Source: a virus
DNA: 33,010 nucleotides
Virus record (IMG/VR): IMGVR_UViG_3300023243_000066
Coordinates: 1 to 33,010 of that record
Reading direction: 5' to 3' (one strand)
Each line of letters begins with the position of its first letter. Position 1 is the stretch's first letter. Both the position numbers and the translations under genes were made by a program. Under the pieces are notes generated by a model that saw only the letters and a list, made by a program, of their open reading frames with translations, made no database searches and had not been told where the DNA came from. Shown here one piece after another: positions 25,395 through 31,730 of the stretch.

Positions 25395-26668
25395 TACATA
25401 TCCCTCGACTTGATGTGTACTGCCTTACCCTCATCGGGTACTGCGTGTTGATTGTCTAGTATCGCCCAGAGGACGGGGCAAGTCCAACTCCCCCAACCGC
25501 TGTACAAGTAGCCATCAGTCAGAACGATACATGCTTGGGGCTTGATGCTCTCGTCGATCATGTACTGCGTGACACAATTGACATCAGTGCCGCCACCACC
25601 CATAGGTTTGGTAGATGTAACCAGACTGTCTAACTCGTGCATGTCGTACGACTCGTCACCCACAACACTGCTACCCCAATACAACAGACGTATCTTGTCA
25701 GGTTTTACTGTGTCGCATACACCCTTGACCTCGGATAGGAACGTGGTCAGTTCCCCCTGACCAATAGAACCTGACGTGTCAATGGCAATCACTAACTCGC
25801 CAACTTGCTCACTGATACCAGATGGCATGATGATGCCCTGACTCATTAGCCTACGGTTGGGTCGTGCGTATGTAGAGTAGTCGTTACCTGCACACGTTGT
25901 CTGTATAAACTCACGTAGTACCTCACGCCAATCGACCTGTGGCTGTAGTAACTCGTCGAGATCGCGGTTGCCAGTACCACCCATCTTACCTGCGGCCATA
26001 GCACCCTGACGTATTGCCTCGTCAATGTCCCGCGCCAACTCGCGTTGCTCCTCCTCGGATAGTGATTGAGCGCCGTCCCAGTCATGCTCATCGAATCCAC
26101 TTCCCTGACCTATAGCGGTGTTTTGTGAGCCTGTGGTAGCGCCTCCACTCTGTTCACCCTCACCCTCTGACTCGTTATCCTGTGAGGCATTACCACTACC
26201 CTGCCCGGACTGCTGTTCTTCTTGTTCCTTACGTATTAGCTTGAACACTTGGGCTGTGTCCATGTCACGGTACTTCTCATCTATTAGCCCACCATCGGGT
26301 ATCTTGGCGAACCCATCTTGATTGTCATCCATGATCTTGAGGTTGATAACATAGTCACATGCCATGTTAGCTGTCATATGATCAATGTCATGTAGATGTT
26401 TCCACGTAGTCAGGTGACTGTATAGCTTGTGGTAGTTCTCGTGCAGTAGTAGCCCACGTAATTCGGTATCGGTCAGCCCATCAACAAACGCACGCCCATA
26501 CTTCTCATCACGCCCATTGGTACAGGCTGTCGGTATATCGTCATCTATCGTCTTCTCGCCTATCATCAACACACCGGCTAGTGCTGTGTACTTGGGGTTG
26601 CCCATGACAGCGACGATTGCCTTGGACAATCGCTCCTCTGCTGTAAGCTGTTTACCTATAGTTAACAT
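25394..26668 (-). CDS. Metallopeptidase-like / VWA domain protein (424 aa)
   Basis: Two-domain protein of the type paired with MoxR ATPases. The N-terminal domain has HENYH (76-80) followed by ANMACDYVIN (100-109), as in the putative metallopeptidase domain (DUF2201 type). A low-complexity Gln/Ser/Gly/Glu linker spans about 148-195. The C-terminal VWA domain has an intact MIDAS: DTSGS (297-301), GGGGTD (357-362) and LTDG (383-386), so it should bind a metal ion and a partner. AAGGAG before the ATG is strong. It follows the MoxR gene by 10 nt. N4-like phages also carry a MoxR-like and VWA pair (gp24, gp25) of unknown function. Confidence 0.85.
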   Translation of the reverse strand: MLTIGKQLTAEERLSKAIVAVMGNPKYTALAGVLMIGEKTIDDDIPTACTNGRDEKYGRAFVDGLTDTELRGLLLHENYHKLYSHLTTWKHLHDIDHMTANMACDYVINLKIMDDNQDGFAKIPDGGLIDEKYRDMDTAQVFKLIRKEQEEQQSGQGSGNASQDNESEGEGEQSGGATTGSQNTAIGQGSGFDEHDWDGAQSLSEEEQRELARDIDEAIRQGAMAAGKMGGTGNRDLDELLQPQVDWREVLREFIQTTCAGNDYSTYARPNRRLMSQGIIMPSGISEQVGELVIAIDTSGSIGQGELTTFLSEVKGVCDTVKPDKIRLLYWGSSVVGDESYDMHELDSLVTSTKPMGGGGTDVNCVTQYMIDESIKPQACIVLTDGYLYSGWGSWTCPVLWAILDNQHAVPDEGKAVHIKSRDM

Positions 26669-26678
26669 AATCTACTCC

Positions 26679-27761
26679 TTATACCTTGTCTGCGGCGAAC
26701 ATGTAGTTGTTCTGCATAGCCCACTCGGTGAACTTCTTGCTCTGCATAACTACGTTACGGTGTGCGTAGGTATTACTGCGGCACCCATTAGCGAATAGAC
26801 CTTGCGCTTCCTTGTCTAGTCGTTGCATGTATGTCACCCACGAATCTACCCAGTCACGGTTCATCGCACCTAGTGCGCGGTACACTGTCATACATATAGC
26901 TGATGCTGACTCGGGTACCTTGGCGTTGAGCGGATCGTCCTTGATAGACTGTAGGCTAGGTAGTTGGTCGGCTAACTTCACGAGCGCCATCATGTCCATC
27001 GCTCCGCGATCACCGATAGTACCCATGAGTAAAGCTGTTAGGCTGTGATCGTCATACATATCGCGTAGCTTGAGCACGTCACTAGCGGCCTCCAATGATC
27101 TTGGGGTGATAAACGCGGCACGTTGCGCCTTGGGGTGATATATGTACGGGTTGTCATCGGGGTTCTTCACATCCTCGAAGCCTTGTAGTACCTGCGGGAA
27201 CTCACGTACGAAACCTAGCACACTGTGATCGACCTCGTTGTTGATACCCCAGTCGATAAACTCGTCACTGGTAGACTTACGTGCTGTGACTACGGTGATG
27301 CGATTGCGGGTATGTGGGGGTAACAGATCGCCCACACCCTCTGCGCTTAGGTTGGTAGTAGCGAACACAATGCTACCCTCTGGTAACTTCTTTGTGCCTA
27401 CCTTGTGCTCTAACATAGTAATGTTGAGGGCGTTCTTCACTGCGGGGTTAGCCTTACCCAACTCGTCAATGTTAATCAACAGTGGCTTGCCTAGGTGTAT
27501 ACCGAACTCCTCGTTGGGTAGGTATGTGACGTAACCCTCCTCGGTGTTGAGTGATGGTATGCTGATGTCACCTAAGTCCTTGGTGGTACAGTCGAAGTAA
27601 CAAGGTGTGTGGTTGGGGAATCTCTCTGCTAACGTCTTTAATAGTGATGACTTGCCGTTACCCATGTGACCCTGTACAAGTATGGTGCGCTTGTGTCCAA
27701 CAGTGGCGATAGCGTTGGCGATTTGGTCTAGCGATAGTGCGTACATATTTTGTGTGTTCAT
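26679..27761 (-). CDS. MoxR-like AAA+ ATPase (360 aa)
   Basis: The AAA+ motor is complete: Walker A GHMGNGKSS (31-39), Walker B LLINIDELGKA with D99/E100, sensor 1 FATTN (133-137) and an arginine-finger segment PPHTRNRI (148-155). The protein ends in a helical C-terminal domain. MoxR ATPases work with VWA proteins as chaperone-like remodelling machines for metal insertion or complex assembly. The VWA partner is the next gene. The ATG at 27761 is preceded by GGAG and, 19 nt upstream, by palindrome copy 2. The substrate in the phage cycle is unknown. Confidence 0.9.
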   Translation of the reverse strand: MNTQNMYALSLDQIANAIATVGHKRTILVQGHMGNGKSSLLKTLAERFPNHTPCYFDCTTKDLGDISIPSLNTEEGYVTYLPNEEFGIHLGKPLLINIDELGKANPAVKNALNITMLEHKVGTKKLPEGSIVFATTNLSAEGVGDLLPPHTRNRITVVTARKSTSDEFIDWGINNEVDHSVLGFVREFPQVLQGFEDVKNPDDNPYIYHPKAQRAAFITPRSLEAASDVLKLRDMYDDHSLTALLMGTIGDRGAMDMMALVKLADQLPSLQSIKDDPLNAKVPESASAICMTVYRALGAMNRDWVDSWVTYMQRLDKEAQGLFANGCRSNTYAHRNVVMQSKKFTEWAMQNNYMFAADKV

Positions 27762-27780
27762 AGTGGTATTGCTCCGAGTG

Positions 27781-27798
27781 TGTCTACATATGTAGACA
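27781..27798. promoter_or_regulatory. 18-bp palindrome, copy 2
   Basis: Exact TGTCTACATATGTAGACA between the stop of the 65-aa gene and the MoxR start, 19 nt before its ATG. The leader GCTCCGAGTG beside it (plus-strand sense) matches copy 3 at 8 of 10 positions or better. Confidence 0.85.
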
Positions 27799-27800
27799 GT

Positions 27801-27998
27801 TTATTTGATTAGTGTCTCAACAATGCGACCGCTCTCAGTCACTATCTTATAATACGTCACGCGGTGTGTGCGTAGCGTGCGTAGGTTCTTGTAGTGCTTG
27901 GTGCGCTTGTAGTTGCGCACTCGTAACACTGCCTGCCCATCTAGGTTACCCAGTATCTGATAGTTGTTTGCATCATAGGCTTCGACGTAATATTTCAT
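27801..27998 (-). CDS. Small basic protein of unknown function (65 aa)
   Basis: I place the start at the ATG at 27998, 1 nt after the upstream stop, with GGAG 7 nt before it. The protein is very basic and Tyr-rich (VRNYKRTKHYKNLRTLRTHR), probably a small b-barrel that binds nucleic acid. It is followed directly by palindrome copy 2. No recognised family. It may be translated together with the 308-aa protein. Confidence 0.6.
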   Translation of the reverse strand: MKYYVEAYDANNYQILGNLDGQAVLRVRNYKRTKHYKNLRTLRTHRVTYYKIVTESGRIVETLIK

Positions 27999-27999
27999 C

Positions 28000-28926
28000 T
28001 TACATCTCCAACGATGGTAGTGACTTGATAGCTTCATCTACTGCCCTTTTGGTTTCGGCACGGAATGACTCGTTGTTACGTAACCCATCGGGAGTGACCC
28101 CGCGTAGCGCATCGTCTAGCTTGAGTGCCATCGCTGACATCTGGCTGTCACCTGCTACGTTACACACGTTAAGCAGTTCTACCATGTCTAGCACGTTGTC
28201 CACTAGCGTATCGCGGAACACTTTCTTCTTGTCAGCCCCGCCATAGTCCAGTCGCTCGGACATATTAGACAGTGCCTTGTACGTACGATCCCAGACATCC
28301 TGCATAGCAGTGTGCAACTGCTTACTATAGTAGTCGCTGTAGTGTGACTCCAACACGTCACGTTGCTCGTTGCCCACGTCCACACGAAAATCACCTGCCT
28401 CGGGTAGCGGTATATATGATATGTTGAACGCAAACTTATTGCGGATAGACTCCTCGGTCGGGTAGTCCTCACGTATAAACAAGTTACCGATGCGTGCCTG
28501 TGCGCGGCTTACTTCCCAAGTGTAGTTGCTACAAAACGTATCGACCATACCTGTAAACTCGTTCTGTAGGTCGGTCATCTGTTGATGGTACTTGAAGTAC
28601 TGCGCTGTCGGTAGCAGTCGCATCCCTAGGTCAGACCATGGCATTGTCATGCTGTAGTGGATGTTGCGTGCATTGGTCACGAATTTCTGGATGGCTGTCA
28701 GTTCATCGCAATTACCCAGTAACTTCTTATTGACTGATGCCGTACCGTTATCGGCATAGTTCTGACTAGTCACTGATGCTGATGCTGACTTGTCTTTCTT
28801 GCGGCCAGTCCAACAGCTAATCTTTAATTCGCATAACATGGCACTGGATGCGATTGATGGTGCGTTTGCCTGTGGTGCCTGTGGTGCCTGTGGTGCGTTG
28901 GTTACTGCTTGGTTTGTATTGTTCAT
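28000..28926 (-). CDS. Protein of unknown function, first gene of the MoxR-VWA operon (308 aa)
   Basis: The ATG has GGAG 9 nt upstream and palindrome copy 3 at 18 nt. Residues 1-30 are low complexity, with three APQ units encoded by a 9-bp tandem repeat. The rest is helical and soluble (SSAMLCELKISCWTGRKKDK, then a long middle). There are no catalytic motifs and no membrane segment. MoxR-VWA pairs usually act on a dedicated client encoded beside them; this protein is the best candidate client or adaptor by position. I recall similar proteins next to MoxR-like genes in other phages, but cannot name the family. Confidence 0.7.
   Translation of the reverse strand: MNNTNQAVTNAPQAPQAPQANAPSIASSAMLCELKISCWTGRKKDKSASASVTSQNYADNGTASVNKKLLGNCDELTAIQKFVTNARNIHYSMTMPWSDLGMRLLPTAQYFKYHQQMTDLQNEFTGMVDTFCSNYTWEVSRAQARIGNLFIREDYPTEESIRNKFAFNISYIPLPEAGDFRVDVGNEQRDVLESHYSDYYSKQLHTAMQDVWDRTYKALSNMSERLDYGGADKKKVFRDTLVDNVLDMVELLNVCNVAGDSQMSAMALKLDDALRGVTPDGLRNNESFRAETKRAVDEAIKSLPSLEM
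28868..28896 (-). repeat. 9-bp tandem repeat encoding Ala-Pro-Gln units
   Basis: Three GGTGCCTGT-type units on the plus strand inside the 308-aa gene, read leftward as APQ repeats. Likely a slippage-prone flexible N-terminal linker. Confidence 0.8.
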
Positions 28927-28944
28927 AATGTCTTGCTCCGAATG

Positions 28945-28962
28945 TGTCTACATATGTAGACG
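28945..28962. promoter_or_regulatory. 18-bp palindrome, copy 3
   Basis: TGTCTACATATGTAGACG, one terminal base changed. It lies 18 nt before the 308-aa start and about 70-85 nt downstream of the predicted start of transcription from the 29038-29065 promoter. It is flanked by TTTGTCTTAC (28969-28978), as at copy 1. Confidence 0.8.
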
Positions 28963-28980
28963 GTTTGGTTTGTCTTACTG

Positions 28981-29001
28981 CGTGATAACATCTTATGACG
29001 T
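28981..29001. repeat. 21-bp direct repeat, copy A
   Basis: Begins CGTGATAACATC and is identical over 21 bp to 29496-29516. Each copy starts 17-18 bp to the right of a palindrome (copies 3 and 4), so palindrome plus repeat form a composite element present twice. Confidence 0.85.
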
Positions 29002-29037
29002 ATCACTTGATAGGCTAAATCTCTCAGCCATGTAACC

Positions 29038-29065
29038 ATTATACGCTGATGGTGGCTTATGTCAA
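29038..29065 (-). promoter_or_regulatory. Consensus sigma70 promoter driving the leftward 28.9 kb operon
   Basis: Read leftward: TTGACA (29060-29065), a 16-bp spacer, then TATAAT (29038-29043). Both hexamers match the consensus exactly. Transcription would start near 29031 and give a leader of about 105 nt holding the 21-bp repeat, palindrome copy 3 and the ribosome site of the 308-aa gene. It indicates use of host RNA polymerase early in infection. Confidence 0.8.
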
Positions 29066-29102
29066 ATGGTGGCTAAACGTGTTGTTTGGTGTGAAACGGT
29101 GT

Positions 29103-29132
29103 TGTGTACTCCTGTGTACTCCTGTGTACCTG
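29103..29132. repeat. Tandem 10-bp repeat TGTGTACTCC
   Basis: Two exact units and a third imperfect unit in the non-coding region just right of the promoter. They could be protein-binding sites or simple slippage. Confidence 0.7.
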
Positions 29133-29164
29133 TGTGTAGGTCGGTAAGTCCTTGATATACCTAC

Positions 29165-29453
29165 AATGTTACGTTTGTACCTTTTTGACAGAATTACAGG
29201 GCGATATTTTTATTGGGTTTAATCGGTGAGAGAAAGGTAACAAAGCGAATAATTCCTTGGTACCTAAGTAATTCTGAGGAAAAGGTAACATTATAAATTA
29301 TTTTATAAATAGATAAGAAACAGCACAATCTGATAGGCAATCCTCGATCACCCTGCGTATGCCAGATCATTACTTGTCACCAAAACACACAATCTGATAA
29401 TGTTACTTTTAAAAGGTACAGAGAGGTAACATTACCCTGAAAAAGGTAACATT
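29165..29453. other. Candidate replication origin with AAAGGTAACATT iterons
   Basis: An AT-rich, gene-free stretch. Boxes matching AAAGGTAACATT lie at 29233-29244, 29281-29292, 29422-29433 and 29442-29453. Inverted versions are at 29165-29176 and 29399-29410. A CACAATCTGATA direct repeat occurs at 29324 and 29388. Repeated 12-bp boxes next to an AT-rich tract (29281-29315) fit an iteron-type origin. The 29036-29722 region as a whole holds no convincing gene. Confidence 0.5.
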
Positions 29454-29460
29454 GTAATTT

Positions 29461-29478
29461 TGTCTACATATGTAGACA
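29461..29478. promoter_or_regulatory. 18-bp palindrome, copy 4
   Basis: Exact TGTCTACATATGTAGACA immediately right of the last iteron-like box. No start codon with a ribosome site follows on either strand, so this copy is not a gene leader. Confidence 0.85.
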
Positions 29479-29495
29479 CTTTCCCCCGTTTATTA

Positions 29496-29516
29496 CGTGA
29501 TAACATCTTATGACGT
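29496..29516. repeat. 21-bp direct repeat, copy B
   Basis: Identical to 28981-29001 and placed 17 bp right of palindrome copy 4. No consensus promoter is seen to its right, unlike copy A. Confidence 0.85.
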
Positions 29517-29529
29517 GTGGGTCGCGAGG

Positions 29530-29673
29530 CGCAACGCGGAAGCTATAACTGGTATCACTGTCTACATATGTAGACGCTTTTGCCCTGACCCGCAACGCGG
29601 AGGCTATAACTGGTATCAACACGTCACGCTGTGTGAGGTGCGAGGCGCGGCGCGATCTATGAAACTGGTATCA
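29530..29673. repeat. Direct repeats CGCAACGCGGA.GCTATAACTGGTATCA
   Basis: 28-bp units at 29530-29557 and 29591-29618 differ at one base. A third, partial copy of the last 11 bp (AACTGGTATCA) lies at 29663-29673. They are about 60 bp apart, with palindrome copy 5 between the first two. The spacing is close to six helical turns, which would place bound proteins on one face of the DNA. Confidence 0.8.
29559..29576. promoter_or_regulatory. 18-bp palindrome, copy 5
   Basis: TGTCTACATATGTAGACG, the same terminal variant as copy 3, placed 1 bp after the first 28-bp repeat unit. No gene start is nearby. Confidence 0.8.
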
Positions 29674-29691
29674 AAAGACTTTTTGATAGAC

Positions 29692-29716
29692 GAAAAAAAA
29701 GCCCCTCGAAAGGGGC
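29692..29716 (-). terminator. Strong intrinsic terminator of the two-gene leftward operon
   Basis: GCCCCT (29701-29706) pairs with AGGGGC (29711-29716) around a 4-nt loop. Read leftward the stem is followed by eight T. It lies 6 nt after the stop of the 66-aa gene and isolates the repeat region from that operon. Confidence 0.9.
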
Positions 29717-29722
29717 CAGTTG

Positions 29723-29923
29723 TTATTGCCAGCTTAGGATGTGATCAATGATTGATCGGTGGTTGCCTAATTTAGATTGTGCTAGCTGTCGCTCAATGCG
29801 CAGGTCAGACAATACCGAATCCACATCCCTGCTAGAATTACCAGTGAGTGGTAGGTTCAACTGGCACGCTTGTAAATGGGCTATGGTATCTTCAATCAAC
29901 TTAATTTGAGTAGATGGTTTCAT
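29723..29923 (-). CDS. Small helical protein of unknown function (66 aa)
   Basis: The start is taken at the ATG at 29923, with AGGGA 8 nt before it; an upstream alternative has no good ribosome site. The sequence is nearly all helix (STQIKLIEDTIAHLQACQL, then VDSVLSDLRIERQLAQSKL) and looks like a two-helix hairpin. It is the second gene of a short operon ending in a strong terminator. It may be an early regulator or host inhibitor; there is no specific evidence. Confidence 0.6.
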   Translation of the reverse strand: MKPSTQIKLIEDTIAHLQACQLNLPLTGNSSRDVDSVLSDLRIERQLAQSKLGNHRSIIDHILSWQ

Positions 29924-29967
29924 AATGTTATTCCCTATTGAGTGGCCGTCCATGGCCGGTGAGTGAT

Positions 29968-30567
29968 TCAGTGCTTAGGTTCTACTGGAGTGTTTACCAG
30001 TTTGACCAGTGCCGCCAGTGCCGCAGTCACTGCGACTACATCATACTCTGGCGTTTCCTTTCCCTGAGCGATCTTGTTAACCCGATTGAGTAACTCAATT
30101 TCCTTGGTCACTCCGATCTGTTTAGCCGGTGCCGCCTCAGTCGCTTCACCCTTCGGTTGTTGCGGTGCCTTCTTAGACTTACTGTCGCGGTAAGCCGCAT
30201 CCTGTCGCAGTCGCATGGCATCCCTATCTGCGCACATGTATCTGGCCAGTAGTTTACCCGCGTCCCGCTTCTCTACTTTGCGTGCCTCGCTCAGTGCTTT
30301 AGTGGGCGTATTGGCCAGTTTGACTATGGCCGCGCCCATACCCTTGAGTCGGGCCATTTGAAGCGATGCTCTCAGTTCGTCGGTGGCGGTCGATTGGTGG
30401 CCGTCATGTTCCTTGCCCACTGCTATCCATTGCGTCCAATGGTGGCCTTCCTTGATAGCTAGATCATATGCTACCTGCGCCGCCTTACGTGCCCCTACAT
30501 CTTTGCGAGTGGCCGCAGTAATTGCATCGGATACTGTATTGCTTAGAGTGTTATTTAACTTTTGCAT
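29968..30567 (-). CDS. Basic helical protein of unknown function (199 aa)
   Basis: First gene after the divergent control region, with AAGG 8 nt before the ATG. It is Ala/Lys/Arg-rich and almost all helical, with a Lys/Pro/Ala-rich linker near residues 130-150 (KSKKAPQQPKGEATEAAP). The C-terminal part has VTKEIELLNRVNKIAQG. It has no membrane segment and no catalytic motif. Being promoter-proximal, basic and beside the repeat region makes a DNA-binding early protein plausible. Confidence 0.65.
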   Translation of the reverse strand: MQKLNNTLSNTVSDAITAATRKDVGARKAAQVAYDLAIKEGHHWTQWIAVGKEHDGHQSTATDELRASLQMARLKGMGAAIVKLANTPTKALSEARKVEKRDAGKLLARYMCADRDAMRLRQDAAYRDSKSKKAPQQPKGEATEAAPAKQIGVTKEIELLNRVNKIAQGKETPEYDVVAVTAALAALVKLVNTPVEPKH

Positions 30568-30585
30568 AATGTTTACCTTAGGTTT

Positions 30586-30611
30586 ATCAAGATGCGTTAT
30601 TGCGTCTTGAT
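30586..30611 (-). promoter_or_regulatory. Hairpin at the transcript start of the 199-aa gene
   Basis: ATCAAGATGC (30586-30595) pairs with GCGTCTTGAT (30602-30611) around a 6-nt loop, with one G-T pair. It lies at the predicted 5' end of the leftward message. A 5' stem can protect mRNA from decay; an operator is the other option. Confidence 0.55.
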
Positions 30612-30617
30612 GGGTTC

Positions 30618-30645
30618 AGTATAACAAGTTAACACAAAAAGGCAA
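30618..30645 (-). promoter_or_regulatory. Extended -10 promoter for the 199-aa gene
   Basis: Read leftward: TTGCCT (30640-30645), a 16-bp spacer and TGTTATACT, in which TATACT (30618-30623) is the -10 and TG the extension. The start would be near 30611, at the hairpin. Palindrome copy 6 is centred about 68 bp upstream of that point. Confidence 0.55.
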
Positions 30646-30670
30646 TAGATAGCATACAAGATAACCAAAC

Positions 30671-30688
30671 TGTCTACATGTGTAGACA
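30671..30688. promoter_or_regulatory. 18-bp palindrome, copy 6
   Basis: TGTCTACATGTGTAGACA; the single change lies in the central four bases, so the 7-bp arms are intact. It is upstream of the -35 box of the leftward promoter, in the position of an activator or divergent operator. Confidence 0.8.
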
Positions 30689-31136
30689 AACCCACGATTC
30701 ACCATGATCCGATACCTACCCCGCCCCCACCCACCACTTCACGCTACAGGAGTCCCAGTGCTCTATGTATTACTAGTTTCCACGAATTAATCACTTTTTT
30801 CTGAGTTTGAGACCCCTACCCCCTAACATAGGAGACACCCCCCACCTTGTTTCGGTGAGGAGATACGAAAAAATTTTTTATAGGATTTTTAGAGTGTGGC
30901 TTAGGAGAGGTCTTCTACTGCAACAGCGAATAAAGAAATTATTACGAAGTAAATCATGTAAACAATCATGTCTGGCCCTTGGTTGGTGAGTGAGGGCGCA
31001 TTATAGAAGCTATTGGTTATGATTTGAAATGTTGGTTTAGTATGCAAGTTATATCATAAATGGTATGGGCAACTCCTCTATACTTGTTTCTGTAAAACAA
31101 GTGTGTTACAAATGCACCTCCGGTGAATAACCTGCG
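30689..31136. other. Non-coding region between leftward operon and terminase genes
   Basis: No convincing gene on either strand. It contains a C-rich stretch (about 30720-30740), an A/T run AAAAAATTTTTT (about 30869-30880) and a perfect 8-bp hairpin ACTTGTTT/AAACAAGT (31082-31102) 35 nt before the terminase start. No good rightward promoter was found by eye, so the terminase genes may use a phage-modified or weak promoter here. Confidence 0.5.
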
Positions 31137-31730
31137 ATGTACGATATGACGATTAAACTCGAACCCGAGACAGGGGTTCCGCTTTTTGATGACGACCCTG
31201 CGGTGGACTTAACTGTTCGTGCGCAAGCAGCAAGAACTACAGCCTTAGAGCTAGCAGACCACGGGTTAGAATTGAAGCCCAACAAAGAAGACGAAGACAT
31301 AGCAGCTAAAATTGCTATAGCGTATGCCGACGACCCCGAAAAAACATCGAAGAAAGCCACGAACAACCGTATGGCTACCCTAACACCTGCCTCTTTGGTG
31401 CTTACAGGTAACATACTCACCGAATTTGGTGCCTCAGTAGTAGAATCTGCTGTATCGGTACGCCACCTTGTAACAAATAAACTCATCCTAGAGACCGAGA
31501 ACCCCGATCCACGCGTCCGTATCCGAGCGTTGGAGCTACTGGGTAAGATTTCAGACGTAGGGCTGTTCTCTGAGAAGTCAGAAGTGACTGTTACACACCA
31601 GTCAACGGATGATTTGAAGGCAAAACTGCGTAGGAAGCTAGAGAAGCTAGTAAATCCGGTAGATGAAGTTGTTTTGAACGGTGAAATAATAGACCTTGAC
31701 GCTGAGTTAGGGTTAGCAGCCGGTGAGTAG
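31137..31730 (+). CDS. terS: Putative terminase small subunit (197 aa)
   Basis: It directly precedes and overlaps the large terminase gene by 8 nt, the standard place of the DNA-recognition subunit. The product is acidic at both ends and helical, with an ATNNRMATLTPASLVLTGNI segment and a RVRIRALELLGKISDVGLF helix pair in the middle, followed by a basic coiled segment (KAKLRRKLEKL). I see no clear HTH, so the call rests mainly on context. No good ribosome site precedes the ATG; a second ATG 9 nt later is an alternative start. Confidence 0.65.
   Translation: MYDMTIKLEPETGVPLFDDDPAVDLTVRAQAARTTALELADHGLELKPNKEDEDIAAKIAIAYADDPEKTSKKATNNRMATLTPASLVLTGNILTEFGASVVESAVSVRHLVTNKLILETENPDPRVRIRALELLGKISDVGLFSEKSEVTVTHQSTDDLKAKLRRKLEKLVNPVDEVVLNGEIIDLDAELGLAAGE

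Noticed and set aside
28790-29035. 81-codon rightward frame
   Set aside because: Antisense to the start of the 308-aa gene and its leader; resemblance to the frame at 29497 is only due to the shared DNA repeats.
29497-29751. 84-codon rightward frame in the repeat region
   Set aside because: It is a read-through of the 21-bp repeat, the palindrome and the 28-bp repeats, has no ribosome site, and runs across the strong leftward terminator.
24741-30688. CRISPR array from the repeated palindrome
   Set aside because: Spacing is irregular (about 0.1-3 kb), repeats sit in gene leaders, and no unit-length spacers exist.
30807-30989. 60-codon rightward frame before the terminase genes
   Set aside because: TTG start, no ribosome site, low-complexity basic sequence from A/T runs; no support as a gene.
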